Assembly (NCBI RefSeq): GCF_026626335.1
Contig: NZ_JAPNTZ010000001.1
Span: forward strand, 372,001 to 436,000
Source: Paractinoplanes pyxinae
GTDB lineage: Bacteria; Actinomycetota; Actinomycetes; Mycobacteriales; Micromonosporaceae
Reading direction: 5' to 3'
Length of the DNA: 64,000 nt
Each line of letters opens with the position of its first letter. Within the stretch, counting starts at the first letter, position 1. This document shows positions 26,311-35,147 of this stretch, piece by piece. A model generated the notes under the pieces. The model had not been told where the DNA came from, ran no database searches, and was given only the letters and a program-made list of their open reading frames with translations. The position numbers were made by a program, and so were the translations under genes.

Positions 26311-26970
26311 ATGACCGACGTAGTGCTGCCCTGCCTCAACGAGGCGCCCGCCCTGCCCTGGCTGCTGAGCCGGCTGCCCGAGGGCTACCGGGCGATCGTG
26401 GCCGACAACGGCTCCACCGACGGCACGGCCGGCGTGGCCCGCGACCACGGCGCGTCAGTGATCACCGTGCCCAGCCCCGGATACGGCGCCGCCGTGCACG
26501 CCGGAATCCTCGCCTCGGCCCCGGCCGACGGCGTGGTCTGCGTGATGGACGCCGACGGCTCCTTCGATCCGGCCGACCTGCCCCGGCTGGCCGGCCCGGT
26601 GCGGACCGGCCGGGTGCGTCTCGCGGTCGCCCGGCGCCGGCCGGTCACCCGCCGGGCGTGGCCGCCGCACGCCCGGCTCGGCAACGCCGTGCTGGCCCGC
26701 CGGCTCCGCCGCGGCACCGGCCTGGACGTGCACGACATCGGTCCGATGCGCGCGGTCCGCCGCGACGACGTGCTCGCCCTCGGTCTGCGCGACCGCCGCT
26801 TCGGCTACCCGCTCGAGCTGCTGATCGCGGCCGCCCGGGCCGGCTGGACGGTGGCCGAGGTCGACGTGGCCTACCACCCACGCGCGGCCGGGACGAAGTC
26901 CAAGGTGAGCGGCACGGTCCGCGGCACCCTGCGCGCCGTGCGCGACATGAGCGCGGTGCTGGCCCGATGA
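26311..26970 (+). CDS. Family 2 glycosyltransferase (dolichol-phosphate-mannose-synthase-like)
   Basis: A 219-residue GT-A enzyme with no membrane helix. It has LPCLNEAPAL, the nucleotide site VADNGSTDGTAGVA, the metal-binding D-x-D in CVMDADGSFDP, and a late KSKVSGTVRGT segment typical of polyprenyl-phosphate glycosyltransferases (GxxSKVSGT). It probably transfers a sugar from a nucleotide donor to a lipid carrier. It heads a plus-strand operon; its stop overlaps the next ATG in ATGA. The gene probably has a leaderless start. Confidence 0.87.
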   Translation: MTDVVLPCLNEAPALPWLLSRLPEGYRAIVADNGSTDGTAGVARDHGASVITVPSPGYGAAVHAGILASAPADGVVCVMDADGSFDPADLPRLAGPVRTGRVRLAVARRRPVTRRAWPPHARLGNAVLARRLRRGTGLDVHDIGPMRAVRRDDVLALGLRDRRFGYPLELLIAAARAGWTVAEVDVAYHPRAAGTKSKVSGTVRGTLRAVRDMSAVLAR

Positions 26971-27665
26971 GCGCGCGGATCGTGGTGCTGGCCAAGACGC
27001 CGGTGCCGGGCCGGGTCAAGACGCGGCTCTGCCCACCGTGCACACCGGAACAAGCCGCCAGGATCGCCGCGGCCGCGCTCGGCGACACCTTGGCCGCCGT
27101 CACCGCGACCCCGGCCGCAGCCCGGATCCTGGCCGTCGACGGCGATCTGCCCGCGCCGCCCGGCTGGGAGCGGGTGATCCAGCGCGGCGGCCCGCTCGGC
27201 GAGCGACTCGCTTTCGCGTACGCCGACACCGCCCCGCCCCGCTCGGCCACGCTGCTGATCGGCATGGACACCCCGCAGGCTGGCCCGGCCCTGCTGGCCG
27301 AGGCGTCGGCTCGGCTGACCGCCGGGGACGCGGACGCGGTGTTCGGCCCGGCCACGGACGGCGGGTGGTGGGCGCTGGGCCTGCGCGATCCCACGCACGC
27401 GAGCGTCCTGCGCGACATTCCGACGTCGACCGGCGAGACCGGCGCACTCACCCGAGCCGCACTCGAGGCCCTCGGCCTGCGCGTGGCGACCCTGCCCCAG
27501 CTGACCGACGTCGACACGGCACCCGACGCGCTGGCGGTGGCCGCACTATGCCCACCGGGCAGCCGATTCCGGGCCGCGGTCGCCGCAGAACTGGCCGCCA
27601 TGCCCGCGGAGGGGGCCGGTGTTCCGGCGACGCCGTCCGGCGCGACTGTGGAGGCGGCCGCGTGA
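26967..27665 (+). CDS. DUF2064 / TIGR04282-type glycosyltransferase-like protein
   Basis: A 232-residue protein with the DUF2064 pattern: IVVLAKTPVPGRVKTRL at the N-terminus (nucleotide-binding loop), RGGPLGERLAFAY, LLIGMDTPQAGPALL (D-x-P), and FGPATDGGWWALGL. Relatives are linked to arsenosugar biosynthesis or are uncharacterised GT-A transferases that commonly sit beside a GT2, a methyltransferase and a molybdopterin protein in Actinobacteria, as here. ATG 26967 overlaps the previous stop, and its TGA overlaps the next GTG. Confidence 0.85.
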   Translation: MSARIVVLAKTPVPGRVKTRLCPPCTPEQAARIAAAALGDTLAAVTATPAAARILAVDGDLPAPPGWERVIQRGGPLGERLAFAYADTAPPRSATLLIGMDTPQAGPALLAEASARLTAGDADAVFGPATDGGWWALGLRDPTHASVLRDIPTSTGETGALTRAALEALGLRVATLPQLTDVDTAPDALAVAALCPPGSRFRAAVAAELAAMPAEGAGVPATPSGATVEAAA

Positions 27666-28312
27666 CCGCCGCCGCGCTGGCTGTCTTCGACGCGGCCCTG
27701 GAACGTGCCGTCGCCGGAGCGCCGGGCACGCTGACCGTCCGCCACCGCAGCGGGGCCGAGCACGCCGTCGACACCGCCGCCTGGTGCCGGGGCCGGCTGC
27801 CGGGCGACCTCGGCCTGCTCGACCGCTGCCAGGGCCCGACTCTCGACGTCGGATGCGGCCCGGGTCGCCTCACCTACGCCCTCAACCGGCGGGGCCACCC
27901 GGCGCTCGGCATCGACATCAGCGCCGCCGCGGTGCGCCTGGCCCGGGCCCGCGGCGCCACCGTCCTGCGCCGCGACGTCTTCGGTCCCCTGCCGGGCGAG
28001 GGACGGTGGCGGCACGTGCTGCTGGCCGACGGCAACATCGGCATCGGCGGCGACCCGGTCCGCCTGCTGCGCCGCTGCCGCGAGCTGCTGGCCCCCGACG
28101 GCCTGGTGCATGTGGAGCTGGCCCCGCCCGACACCCCCAGCTGGTCCGGCGCAGCCCGGATCACTGCCGTCGGTGGAGCCGCGGGCGAACCGTTCCGATG
28201 GGCCGTGCTGGCCGCCGGCGACCTGCCCGCCACGGCGGCCGCCGCCGGTGGTCTGCCGGTCGTGCGCACCTGGACGGAGGCGGGCCGATGGTTCGCGACG
28301 CTGGGCGGCTGA
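27662..28312 (+). CDS. Class I SAM-dependent methyltransferase
   Basis: A 216-residue methyltransferase. Motif I is LDVGCGPGRLTYAL, followed by ALGIDISAAAVRLARARG (motif post I, acidic residue for ribose), LLADGNIGIGGDP and LLAPDGLVHVEL. The substrate is unknown; position after GT2 and DUF2064 suggests a glycan or lipid-linked sugar. GTG start in a GTGA overlap. Its last 25 bases overlap the next gene, whose ribosome site lies inside it. Confidence 0.87.
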   Translation: MTAAALAVFDAALERAVAGAPGTLTVRHRSGAEHAVDTAAWCRGRLPGDLGLLDRCQGPTLDVGCGPGRLTYALNRRGHPALGIDISAAAVRLARARGATVLRRDVFGPLPGEGRWRHVLLADGNIGIGGDPVRLLRRCRELLAPDGLVHVELAPPDTPSWSGAARITAVGGAAGEPFRWAVLAAGDLPATAAAAGGLPVVRTWTEAGRWFATLGG

Positions 28313-29508
28313 TCCGCCGGGCCCACGCCTGGATGAGCCGGCCGCTGCCGCCCCCGCCGGCCGCCCTGCGCCGCGGGCCGCTGCGGCGCGGCGCCTTCGA
28401 CACCAGTGGCCGCTCGCCCCGGCTGACCAGCCTGCTCGGCATCGCGCTCGGTTCAGCGTTCGCGGTCTGCTTCCTGACCGGCCTGCTCAGCCACCTCATC
28501 CAGCACCCGCCGTTCTGGTTCGTCTGGCCGTCGCGGCCCGTCGCCCTGTACCGGGTCACCCAGGGCCTGCACGTGGCGACCGGGCTGGCCTCGGTACCGC
28601 TGCTCGGGGCGAAGTTGTGGTCGGTCTATCCGCGTCTGTTCGGCTGGCCGCCCGTACGGAACCTCACCCACGCGATCGAGCGGGCGAGCATCGCCGCGCT
28701 GGTCGCCGCCGCCCTGTTCCAGGTGATCAGCGGCGTCCTCAACGTGGCCCGGTGGTACGACCCCATGCCGTTCTTCTTCACCGCCGGGCACTACTGGTCG
28801 GCCTGGCTGGCCATCGGCGCCCTGCTGGCCCACATCGGCGTCAAGCTGCCGATCGTCCGCCAAGCCCTGGCCCGACGCATCCCGGAGCGGGCCCCGGCGG
28901 GCACGCTCACCCGGCGCGGCCTGCTCGGCACGGTCGGCGTCGCGGCCGGACTGATCACGGTGGCCACGGCCGGGCAGACGGTGGCCCCGCTGGCGCCGGT
29001 CTCGGTGCTCGCACCCCGCCGGCCCCGGAGCGAGCCGCAGAACCTGGCGGTCAACAAGACGTCCGCCGCGGCCGGCGTCCGCGACGCCATCTTCGACCCG
29101 GCCTACCGGCTGGTCCTGGCCGGCCTGGACCGCAGCCAAAGCCTGACCCTGACCGACTTGGCGGCCCTGCCCCAGCACACGGTTGTGCTGCCGATCAGCT
29201 GCGTCGAGGGCTGGAGCGCCACCGGCGCCTGGACCGGGGTGCGGCTGCGCGACCTGATCCGGCTGGCCGGGCTGGACCCGGAGGACGCCGAGGCGTACGT
29301 GGAATCGCTCCAGACCTCCGGCCGCTACCGGGCCACGACCGTGCCGACGCCGCACGCCCGGGACCCGTTCACGCTGCTGGCGCTGCGGCTGAACGGCGAG
29401 CCGCTGCATCCCGACCACGGCTACCCGGCCCGGCTGATCGCGCCCAACCGGCCCGGCGTGCTGCAGACCAAGTGGGTCGGGCGGATCACCGTACGGAAGG
29501 CGTCGTGA
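28288..29508 (+). CDS. Membrane-anchored molybdopterin oxidoreductase (sulfite-oxidase/YedY-like) fused to a cytochrome-b-like domain
   Basis: A 406-residue fusion. Residues about 45-190 hold four membrane helices with several His (HLIQH, HVATG, HYWSA, HIGVK) that could bind heme b, like YedZ/MsrQ. Then comes a Tat-like TRRGLLGTVGVAAG anchor and an extracytoplasmic sulfite-oxidase molybdopterin domain with the Mo ligand Cys305 (LPISCVEGWSATGAWTG) and the C-terminal HPDHGYPARLIAPN and KWVGRITV blocks. It could reduce or oxidise an oxidised sulfur group such as methionine sulfoxide, with electrons from the membrane. ATG 28288 has GGAGG seven bases upstream. Confidence 0.85.
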   Translation: MVRDAGRLIRRAHAWMSRPLPPPPAALRRGPLRRGAFDTSGRSPRLTSLLGIALGSAFAVCFLTGLLSHLIQHPPFWFVWPSRPVALYRVTQGLHVATGLASVPLLGAKLWSVYPRLFGWPPVRNLTHAIERASIAALVAAALFQVISGVLNVARWYDPMPFFFTAGHYWSAWLAIGALLAHIGVKLPIVRQALARRIPERAPAGTLTRRGLLGTVGVAAGLITVATAGQTVAPLAPVSVLAPRRPRSEPQNLAVNKTSAAAGVRDAIFDPAYRLVLAGLDRSQSLTLTDLAALPQHTVVLPISCVEGWSATGAWTGVRLRDLIRLAGLDPEDAEAYVESLQTSGRYRATTVPTPHARDPFTLLALRLNGEPLHPDHGYPARLIAPNRPGVLQTKWVGRITVRKAS

Positions 29509-29999
29509 GAACCGCGCGGCGGGTGCTCATCGCCTTCGGCGGGCTCGGGATGGCGTACGCGGTGGTCGGCGCCCTCACCGACCCCGACCTCAAGGGCGGC
29601 GCGTTCGTGTTCCTGGCCGGCGTGCTGGTCGCCCACGACGCCGTCCTGCTGCCGCTCACGATCGGCGCCGGCGCGCTGGTCGGCCGCTTCGTCCCGCTGC
29701 CGTCCCGCGCGTTGGTGCGCTCGGCCCTGCTGGTCAGCCTGGCCGTCACCGTCGTCGCCCTCCCGCTGATGGTCGGCCCCGGGAAACCCGCGCCGGCGGG
29801 CTTCGCGACCTACGGTCTCGTCTGGGCCGTGACCGGTTCGATCATCCTCACCCGGCGTGTTCGCGAAGCCCGTCGCCGTCGAGCAGATAGGCGCCCGCCA
29901 GCGCCGCGCGCGGATCCGCCGCCAGCGCAACAATCTGGGTGCCCACCGACTCCGGGGACGGCGCCCCGCTCACCCGCGCCCGGAACTCCTCCGCCGTGA
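29505..29999 (+). CDS. Small membrane protein, last gene of the glycan/Mo operon
   Basis: A 164-residue protein starting in a GTGA overlap with the Mo oxidoreductase. The first ~115 residues contain four hydrophobic segments (starting VLIAFGGLGMAYAVVGAL), after which a basic stretch (RRVREARRRRADRR) and a Pro-rich tail run for 45 residues into the SDR gene on the opposite strand. The tail lacks coding quality, so the ancestral stop was probably lost near 29860 and translation now reads on. No named family is recognised. Confidence 0.65.
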   Translation: MRTARRVLIAFGGLGMAYAVVGALTDPDLKGGAFVFLAGVLVAHDAVLLPLTIGAGALVGRFVPLPSRALVRSALLVSLAVTVVALPLMVGPGKPAPAGFATYGLVWAVTGSIILTRRVREARRRRADRRPPAPRADPPPAQQSGCPPTPGTAPRSPAPGTPPP

Positions 30000-30570
30000 T
30001 GCCGGACGCGGTCGCGTAGGCGCCGATGGCCGTCTCGCCGACGGTGGTGTGCGGGGTGATGCCGGGCAGCACGGTCGTCATCGTGAGGCCCAGATCGGTC
30101 GCCTGCCCCGCCGCGTACGCCGTCATCAGCCGGACCATCGCCTTGGCCCCCGCATAACCGCCGCTCAGCGGGGAGCCGCGCAGCTCGGCGGCGCTGCCGA
30201 ACACGACTACCCGCGAGCCCCGGTCGAGCGGCAACGCCAGCGCGGCCCGCAGCCACACGAAGGCGATCCGCACGTCGCTGTGCCAGTTGGCCGAGAACGT
30301 CTCCCAGGTGTGCCCGGTCAGCGGCCGCATCTCGGGCGCCACCCCGGCCGTGATCACCAGCAGATCGGGGCGCTTGGCGGCCAGCACCTTCGCCGCGAAC
30401 GCGTCGTCCGTGGCATCGCCTTGTTCGCCGTCGAAATCGGCGACCGGCGAGAGGTCGCGGGCGACCACCGTCACCCGGGCCCCGGCGTCGCGGGCGGCCC
30501 GGGCCACGCCGAGCCCGTGCCCGCGGCTGCCACCGACCACCACCGCTGTCTGTCCTGCCATCGCTGTCAC
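29848..30570 (-). CDS. Short-chain dehydrogenase/reductase paired with an ECF sigma factor
   Basis: A 240-residue SDR: nucleotide site VVVGGSRGHGLGVARA, VITAGVAPE in place of N-A-G, catalytic Ser in VVFGSAAEL and Y-x-x-x-K in GGYAGAKAMVRLM. GTG 30570 is chosen for the GGAGGAGG just upstream in the 22-base gap after the sigma-factor gene. The gene order suggests co-transcription with the sigma factor and possibly control by it. Its 3' end overlaps the convergent membrane-protein gene by 152 bases; here the SDR frame carries the better codon bias. Confidence 0.85.
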   Translation of the reverse strand: MTAMAGQTAVVVGGSRGHGLGVARAARDAGARVTVVARDLSPVADFDGEQGDATDDAFAAKVLAAKRPDLLVITAGVAPEMRPLTGHTWETFSANWHSDVRIAFVWLRAALALPLDRGSRVVVFGSAAELRGSPLSGGYAGAKAMVRLMTAYAAGQATDLGLTMTTVLPGITPHTTVGETAIGAYATASGITAEEFRARVSGAPSPESVGTQIVALAADPRAALAGAYLLDGDGLREHAG

Positions 30571-30592
30571 GGTTCCTCCTCCAGGATTGGTG

Positions 30593-31561
30593 TCAGCGGT
30601 GTGGATCCGCGCCGGCGGGCAGAATCACCGGGCGGCCGAAAATCGGGAACAGCTCCGGCTGCAGATAGATGTGGATGTGCCGGATGCCGCCGGCGGCGAC
30701 GTCGAGGACCTGCAGCGCGTGCGCGGCGAGGTCGCCGCCGGGCTCGCGGTGATACATCGCGTACGTCGGCTGGCCGTTGGCCACGAGCGGGACCGGCGCC
30801 ATCACGAAGCGGCCCGGTTCGCGCAGCACCTGAGCGCCGAGGAAGCCCAGTACGGCGTCGCGGCCGGCGAACCAGGTGGCGTGGGGCGGCATCTCTAGCG
30901 TGACGTCCTCGCGCAGCACGGCGGCCAACGCGCGCACGTCGGCCCGCTGAAAGGCGTCGACGTAGCGGCTCAGACGCGTGCGCAGCTCGGCCCCGCCCGG
31001 CTCCCTCAGTGCCTCGGGGTCGGGCCCGGTGCGGGCGAGCCGGTCCCGGGCCCGCCGCAGGGTGCTGTTGACGGCGATCGTCGTCATCCCCAGCGCGGTG
31101 GCGACCTCGCCCGCCGGCAGCTCGGCGACGTCGCGCAGCAGCAGCACGGCCCGCTGCGACGCCGGCAGGTGCTGCAGCGCGGCCACGAACGCCAGCCGCA
31201 CCCGCTGGTTGGCGCCCGCCTCGTCGGCCGGGTCGACCGGCAACGGCCCCAGCCAGCGGGTCCCCGTGGGCGCCGCGCGGGCCGGCCGGTGGAAGTCGTC
31301 CTCGGCCTGGCCCAGGTCGGACGGCAGGGCGCGGCGGCCGCGCTGTTTCAGCTGACGCAGGCAGACGTTGGTGGCGATCTGGTGCAGCCAGGTGCGGGCC
31401 GAGGAGCGCCCCTCGAAGCGGCCGAAGCCGCGCCAGGCCCGCAGCATCGTCTCCTGCGTCGCGTCCTCGGCGTCGGCGGCCGAGCCGAGCATCCGGTAGC
31501 AGTGGGCCAGGATCTCCCGCCGCAGCGGCGCCGTCGTCTCGGTGAACCTCGTGTCGTCCAC
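30593..31561 (-). CDS. ECF sigma factor with SnoaL-like C-terminal domain (SigJ / TIGR02960 type)
   Basis: A 322-residue sigma factor. Region 2 is visible as ILAHCYRMLGSAADAEDATQETMLRAWR and region 4 as LQHLPASQRAVLLLRDVAELPAGEVATALGM, followed by VNSTLRRARDRL. The extra ~115 residues at the C-terminus (FQRADVRALAAVLREDVTLEMP...) form a SnoaL/NTF2-like domain that regulates activity in this class without a separate anti-sigma factor. GTG 31561 lies three bases after the GGDEF-EAL stop, so the three minus-strand genes look like one operon. An SDR follows. Confidence 0.9.
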   Translation of the reverse strand: MDDTRFTETTAPLRREILAHCYRMLGSAADAEDATQETMLRAWRGFGRFEGRSSARTWLHQIATNVCLRQLKQRGRRALPSDLGQAEDDFHRPARAAPTGTRWLGPLPVDPADEAGANQRVRLAFVAALQHLPASQRAVLLLRDVAELPAGEVATALGMTTIAVNSTLRRARDRLARTGPDPEALREPGGAELRTRLSRYVDAFQRADVRALAAVLREDVTLEMPPHATWFAGRDAVLGFLGAQVLREPGRFVMAPVPLVANGQPTYAMYHREPGGDLAAHALQVLDVAAGGIRHIHIYLQPELFPIFGRPVILPAGADPHR

Positions 31562-31564
31562 GCC

Positions 31565-34159
31565 TTATGGACCCGCGCGGCGGCCCGGAATCATCGGTTC
31601 GAGGACAGACAGCCGGTCGGCCGGCATCGGACGGGCGAAGTGGTAGCCCTGGGCCCGGCGGTAGCCCATCTCGGTCAGCCGCGCGGCCTGCTCGGGGGTC
31701 TCGACGCCCTCGGCCACGGCCTCCACGTCCATGGCCTGGGCCAGCTGCAGGACGGCGCGGGCGATGGCGTCGCGCCCGGGCTCGGGGACGAAGGAGCGGT
31801 CGAGTTTGATCTGGTCGACCGGGCAGTCGACCAGCAGGCTCAGGGTCGACGCCCCGGTGCCGAAGTCGTCGAGCGCGACGCGGACGCCCATCTCTCGTAC
31901 GGCCGCCAGGTTGGTCTGGGTGGCGCCGCCGCCGACCGCGGTCGACTCGGTGATCTCGACGGTCAGGCCGGCCGCGGGCAGACCGGCTTCGGCCAGGGCG
32001 CCGGCCACCTCGGCGGCGAAGTCGGGGTCCTGCAGCTGCCGCGGCGAGGCGTTCACCGAGACGGTTCGCGGCGCGGCCTCGCCCAGTTCGGTTCGCCAGG
32101 CTGCGGCCTGCCGGACCGCCTCCCGCAGCACCCACCGGCCCAGCGGCACGATCAACCCGGTCTCCTCGGCCGCCTCGATGAACTCGCCCGGGCCGAGCAG
32201 GCCGCGGTCCGGGTGCTGCCAGCGCACCAGCGCCTCGGCCCCGGCCATCGAGCCCTCCGGCAGCGTGACCACGGGCTGGTAGTGCAGCACGAACTGGTCC
32301 TCGGCGACGGCCCGGCGCAGCTCGGCGTGGCGGCGGCTGCGTTCGGCCGCGCGCGACTCCATGCCGGTCACGTAGCGCTGGTGCCCGCCCTCGCCGCGGG
32401 CCTTGGCCTCGTACATGGCGATGTCGGCGTGCCGCATCAGGTCGGCCGGGTCGTCCCCGGCCCGGCCCTCGGCCACGCCGAAGCTGGCCCGGACGCTGAG
32501 CAGCTGCCCGTCCGCCTCGACCGGGATCAGCAGGGCCTCGGCGATCCGCCGCAGCGCCCGGTCGACGTGGTCGCCGCCCAGGTCCTCGAACAGGACGGCG
32601 AACTCGTCGCCGCCGAGCCGGGCCACCGTGTCGACCGGCCGCACGCTGGCCACCATCCGCTCGGCCACCGCCACCAGCAGGTCGTCGCCGACGTGGTGGC
32701 CCAGCGTGTCGTTGACGGTCTTGAAGTCGTCGAGGTCGATGAGCACCACGCTGAACCGGTGGTCGGGCGGGCCGGCCGTGCTGCGGGCGATCCGCTCGGC
32801 GAACAGCACCCGGTTGGCCAGCCCGGTCAGCGCGTCGTGGGTGGCGTCGTGGCTGAGCCGGTCCTGGATCGTGCGGGTCTCGGTGATGTCGCGGTTGTTG
32901 GTGACGATGCCGCCGAGGCTGGGCTCGTGCAGAAAGTTGGCCCCGGTGGTCTCGAGCCACCGCCACGACCCGTCGGCGTGCTGGTAGCGGGCGTGCATGG
33001 TGACCGATGCCCCGGGCGCCTCGAGAATGCTGAGGAAGGCCGTGCGTACGGCGGGCAGGTCGTCGGGGTGGGCTAACCCCAAAATGCCCCGGCCCAGAAG
33101 CTCGTCCGGCTCGCGGCCGAGCACCCGGCCGACGGAGGGGCTGACGTAGCGGACGGCGCCGTCGGCCTCGGCGATCATCACGACGTCGGTGGAGTTCTGC
33201 ACGAGCAGCCGGAAGCGCTCGCCGAGCCGGTCGTTCTCGCGCAGCGTCAGCAGTTGCCGCGCCACCACCACGGTGGCCAGCACGAGGGCGCCGGCCGTGA
33301 TGACCGGTGCGTCGGCGGCCCGGGTGACGACAGTCTGCATCAACAGGGCGCCCACGGCGGCGATCGCGGTGTACGGATACAGCGTGTACATGCGGCGCTG
33401 GTCGGCCGTCCCCGCCGGCCCGACGGCCTGGTAGCGGACCGCCGCCGCCACAAGCAGGGCCGCGAAGCCGCCGACGACCAGGTTCGGCTCCAGTCCGGGC
33501 CAGCGGTCGAACAGCGTCGAGACGGCCATGCCGGGACCGCCGACCAGCGCGGTCAGGCCGATCATCCGCAGCGCGCCCGGTGCCAGATCGCCGCGGCGGC
33601 CGAAGACGACCTTCATGACCAGGCCGATGCCGAGCACGCCACCGACCAGGTGGCCGACGGTCGGACCGGCCTCGGCGAGCGAGGTGCTGCCCGCGCGCAC
33701 CGGCTCGACCACCAGATGCCAGGCGAACAGGGCGCCGGCGGCCAGAACGGTGCTCATGTCGAGCGTCAGGGTGACGACCTCGCTGCGGGACATGCGGCGC
33801 ATCGGCAGCAGCAGTATCGCGCCGACCATGACGATCACCGCCGCCACTTTCAACGTCCGGCTCACGGCCGGCAGCGCGGGGACGTCGATCCGGTAGTAGT
33901 CGAGCCGCAACCACCAGGCCAGGGCGTACAGGAACTGGGCGGCCGCGTAGAGACGCCAGAACACGCGCCGGACGCCGCGCTCCGGCAACCGCGCGCACAT
34001 CCAGCCGGCGAGCAGGCAGGCCAGACCGGCCAGCAACACCGACAGAGCCTTGAGCCAGCGCTCGCCGGTGACCGTGTCGACAGCGAACACGGCGGCGTTG
34101 GCCACGGCCAGAGCGGCGGTCACGCGGACAAGGCGGCTGTCCCACAGCTTTTCCGGCAT
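31565..34159 (-). CDS. Membrane PAS-GGDEF-EAL protein
   Basis: An 864-residue cyclic-di-GMP protein. About ten membrane helices fill residues 1-300; a PAS domain follows (FRLLVQNSTDVVMIAEADGAVRYVSPS, then the PAC segment YQHADGSWRWLET). GGDEF at 516-520 (LGGDEFAVLF) and EAL at 642-644 (EALVRW), with ITEST and LDDFGTG, are intact. It is likely bifunctional, with PAS deciding which activity dominates. ATG 34159 or GTG 34162 may start it. It shares the membrane-domain style and the C-terminal half closely with the protein at 15.7-18.0 kb, so they are paralogues, and it is followed at once by the ECF sigma gene. Confidence 0.92.
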   Translation of the reverse strand: MPEKLWDSRLVRVTAALAVANAAVFAVDTVTGERWLKALSVLLAGLACLLAGWMCARLPERGVRRVFWRLYAAAQFLYALAWWLRLDYYRIDVPALPAVSRTLKVAAVIVMVGAILLLPMRRMSRSEVVTLTLDMSTVLAAGALFAWHLVVEPVRAGSTSLAEAGPTVGHLVGGVLGIGLVMKVVFGRRGDLAPGALRMIGLTALVGGPGMAVSTLFDRWPGLEPNLVVGGFAALLVAAAVRYQAVGPAGTADQRRMYTLYPYTAIAAVGALLMQTVVTRAADAPVITAGALVLATVVVARQLLTLRENDRLGERFRLLVQNSTDVVMIAEADGAVRYVSPSVGRVLGREPDELLGRGILGLAHPDDLPAVRTAFLSILEAPGASVTMHARYQHADGSWRWLETTGANFLHEPSLGGIVTNNRDITETRTIQDRLSHDATHDALTGLANRVLFAERIARSTAGPPDHRFSVVLIDLDDFKTVNDTLGHHVGDDLLVAVAERMVASVRPVDTVARLGGDEFAVLFEDLGGDHVDRALRRIAEALLIPVEADGQLLSVRASFGVAEGRAGDDPADLMRHADIAMYEAKARGEGGHQRYVTGMESRAAERSRRHAELRRAVAEDQFVLHYQPVVTLPEGSMAGAEALVRWQHPDRGLLGPGEFIEAAEETGLIVPLGRWVLREAVRQAAAWRTELGEAAPRTVSVNASPRQLQDPDFAAEVAGALAEAGLPAAGLTVEITESTAVGGGATQTNLAAVREMGVRVALDDFGTGASTLSLLVDCPVDQIKLDRSFVPEPGRDAIARAVLQLAQAMDVEAVAEGVETPEQAARLTEMGYRRAQGYHFARPMPADRLSVLEPMIPGRRAGP

Positions 34160-34200
34160 CACCTAGCCCATCGGCCCCGTCGTGGCCGAATTGAGCGCGA

Positions 34201-35067
34201 TCAGGCGGCCAGGGGGTAGTCCACGTACGCGAAGTGGCGCGAGTCGGGGGACCAGCTGTTGACGTTGATGGTGCCCTGCCCGCCGGCGAGCTCGACGACC
34301 GTACGCGGGAAACGCCAGTCACCCCCGCGCACCAGCCGCAGTTCGACCGGCCGGTCGGCCGGATGGCCCTCGGTGCCGGGCGGGTAGCTCAGGTAAACCG
34401 CGTGCTCGCCGTCGGGGGCGAAGTGCGGGAACCAGTTGACCCGGTCGTCGAAGGTGAGCTGTTCCAGGCCGCTGCCGTCAGGGCGGATGCGGGCGATCTG
34501 CGCGTGGCCGTCGAAGTGCTCGGTGTTGAAGTGGATCCAGGCGCTGTCGGGCGTGTACTCGGGGCCGTCGTCGCGGCCGCCGGGCGGGGTGAGCTGCTGG
34601 TCGCCGGTGCCGTCGACGCCGACGGTCCGCAGGCTCGCCGTCGACCAGTCGCCCGGCTCGACGCCGACGTAGGCCAGGGTGGCGCCGTCGGGGCTGACGC
34701 CGTGCAGGAAGTGCAGGCGCTTCTCGTGGGTCACCTGACGCACCGAGCCGCCGCGCAACGAGGCCGCGTAGATGTGCCCGTCGTTGGCCGACAGGTAGGC
34801 GGTCTCGCCGTCCGGGGCCAGCACGTGGTCGTTGTTCAGCTCGGGCAGGCCCTCGTAGGGGATCGGGCGGGGCGGGGCCGAGCCGTCGGCGGGCAGGCTC
34901 CACAGGATCCCGTCGCCGTTGAGCACCAGGTCGCCGCCGGTCGTCCAGTTGGGCGCCTCGAACAGCACCGTCGGGCTGGTGTGCACGAGCGTGCTCTCAC
35001 CCGTGGCGATGTCGTAGCGGTGGATGCGGCAGGTCTGGCCGTCGGCCAGCTTGCGGGCGTACGCCAT
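34201..35067 (-). CDS. TolB-like PD40 beta-propeller protein
   Basis: A 288-residue cytosolic protein (no signal peptide) of PD40/WD40-like repeats: ASLRGGSVRQVTHEKRLHF, VSPDGATLAYVG, LTPPGGRDDGPEYTPDSAWI, ARIRPDGSGLEQLTFD, FAPDGEHAVYLS and WSPDSRHFAYVD. Such proteins are often annotated as oligogalacturonide lyase-like or Tol biopolymer transporter; a lyase role cannot be assumed. ATG 35067 has GGAGGG five bases upstream. It is divergent from the ABC-importer operon with a 284-base regulatory spacer. Confidence 0.82.
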   Translation of the reverse strand: MAYARKLADGQTCRIHRYDIATGESTLVHTSPTVLFEAPNWTTGGDLVLNGDGILWSLPADGSAPPRPIPYEGLPELNNDHVLAPDGETAYLSANDGHIYAASLRGGSVRQVTHEKRLHFLHGVSPDGATLAYVGVEPGDWSTASLRTVGVDGTGDQQLTPPGGRDDGPEYTPDSAWIHFNTEHFDGHAQIARIRPDGSGLEQLTFDDRVNWFPHFAPDGEHAVYLSYPPGTEGHPADRPVELRLVRGGDWRFPRTVVELAGGQGTINVNSWSPDSRHFAYVDYPLAA

Positions 35068-35147
35068 GAGGGCCCTCCGGGCAGCCGGTGATCACGCGGG
35101 CGTAGCTTCCCACAACCGCCCGCGAGCCGCCCGCCCGCGGCGCTACC

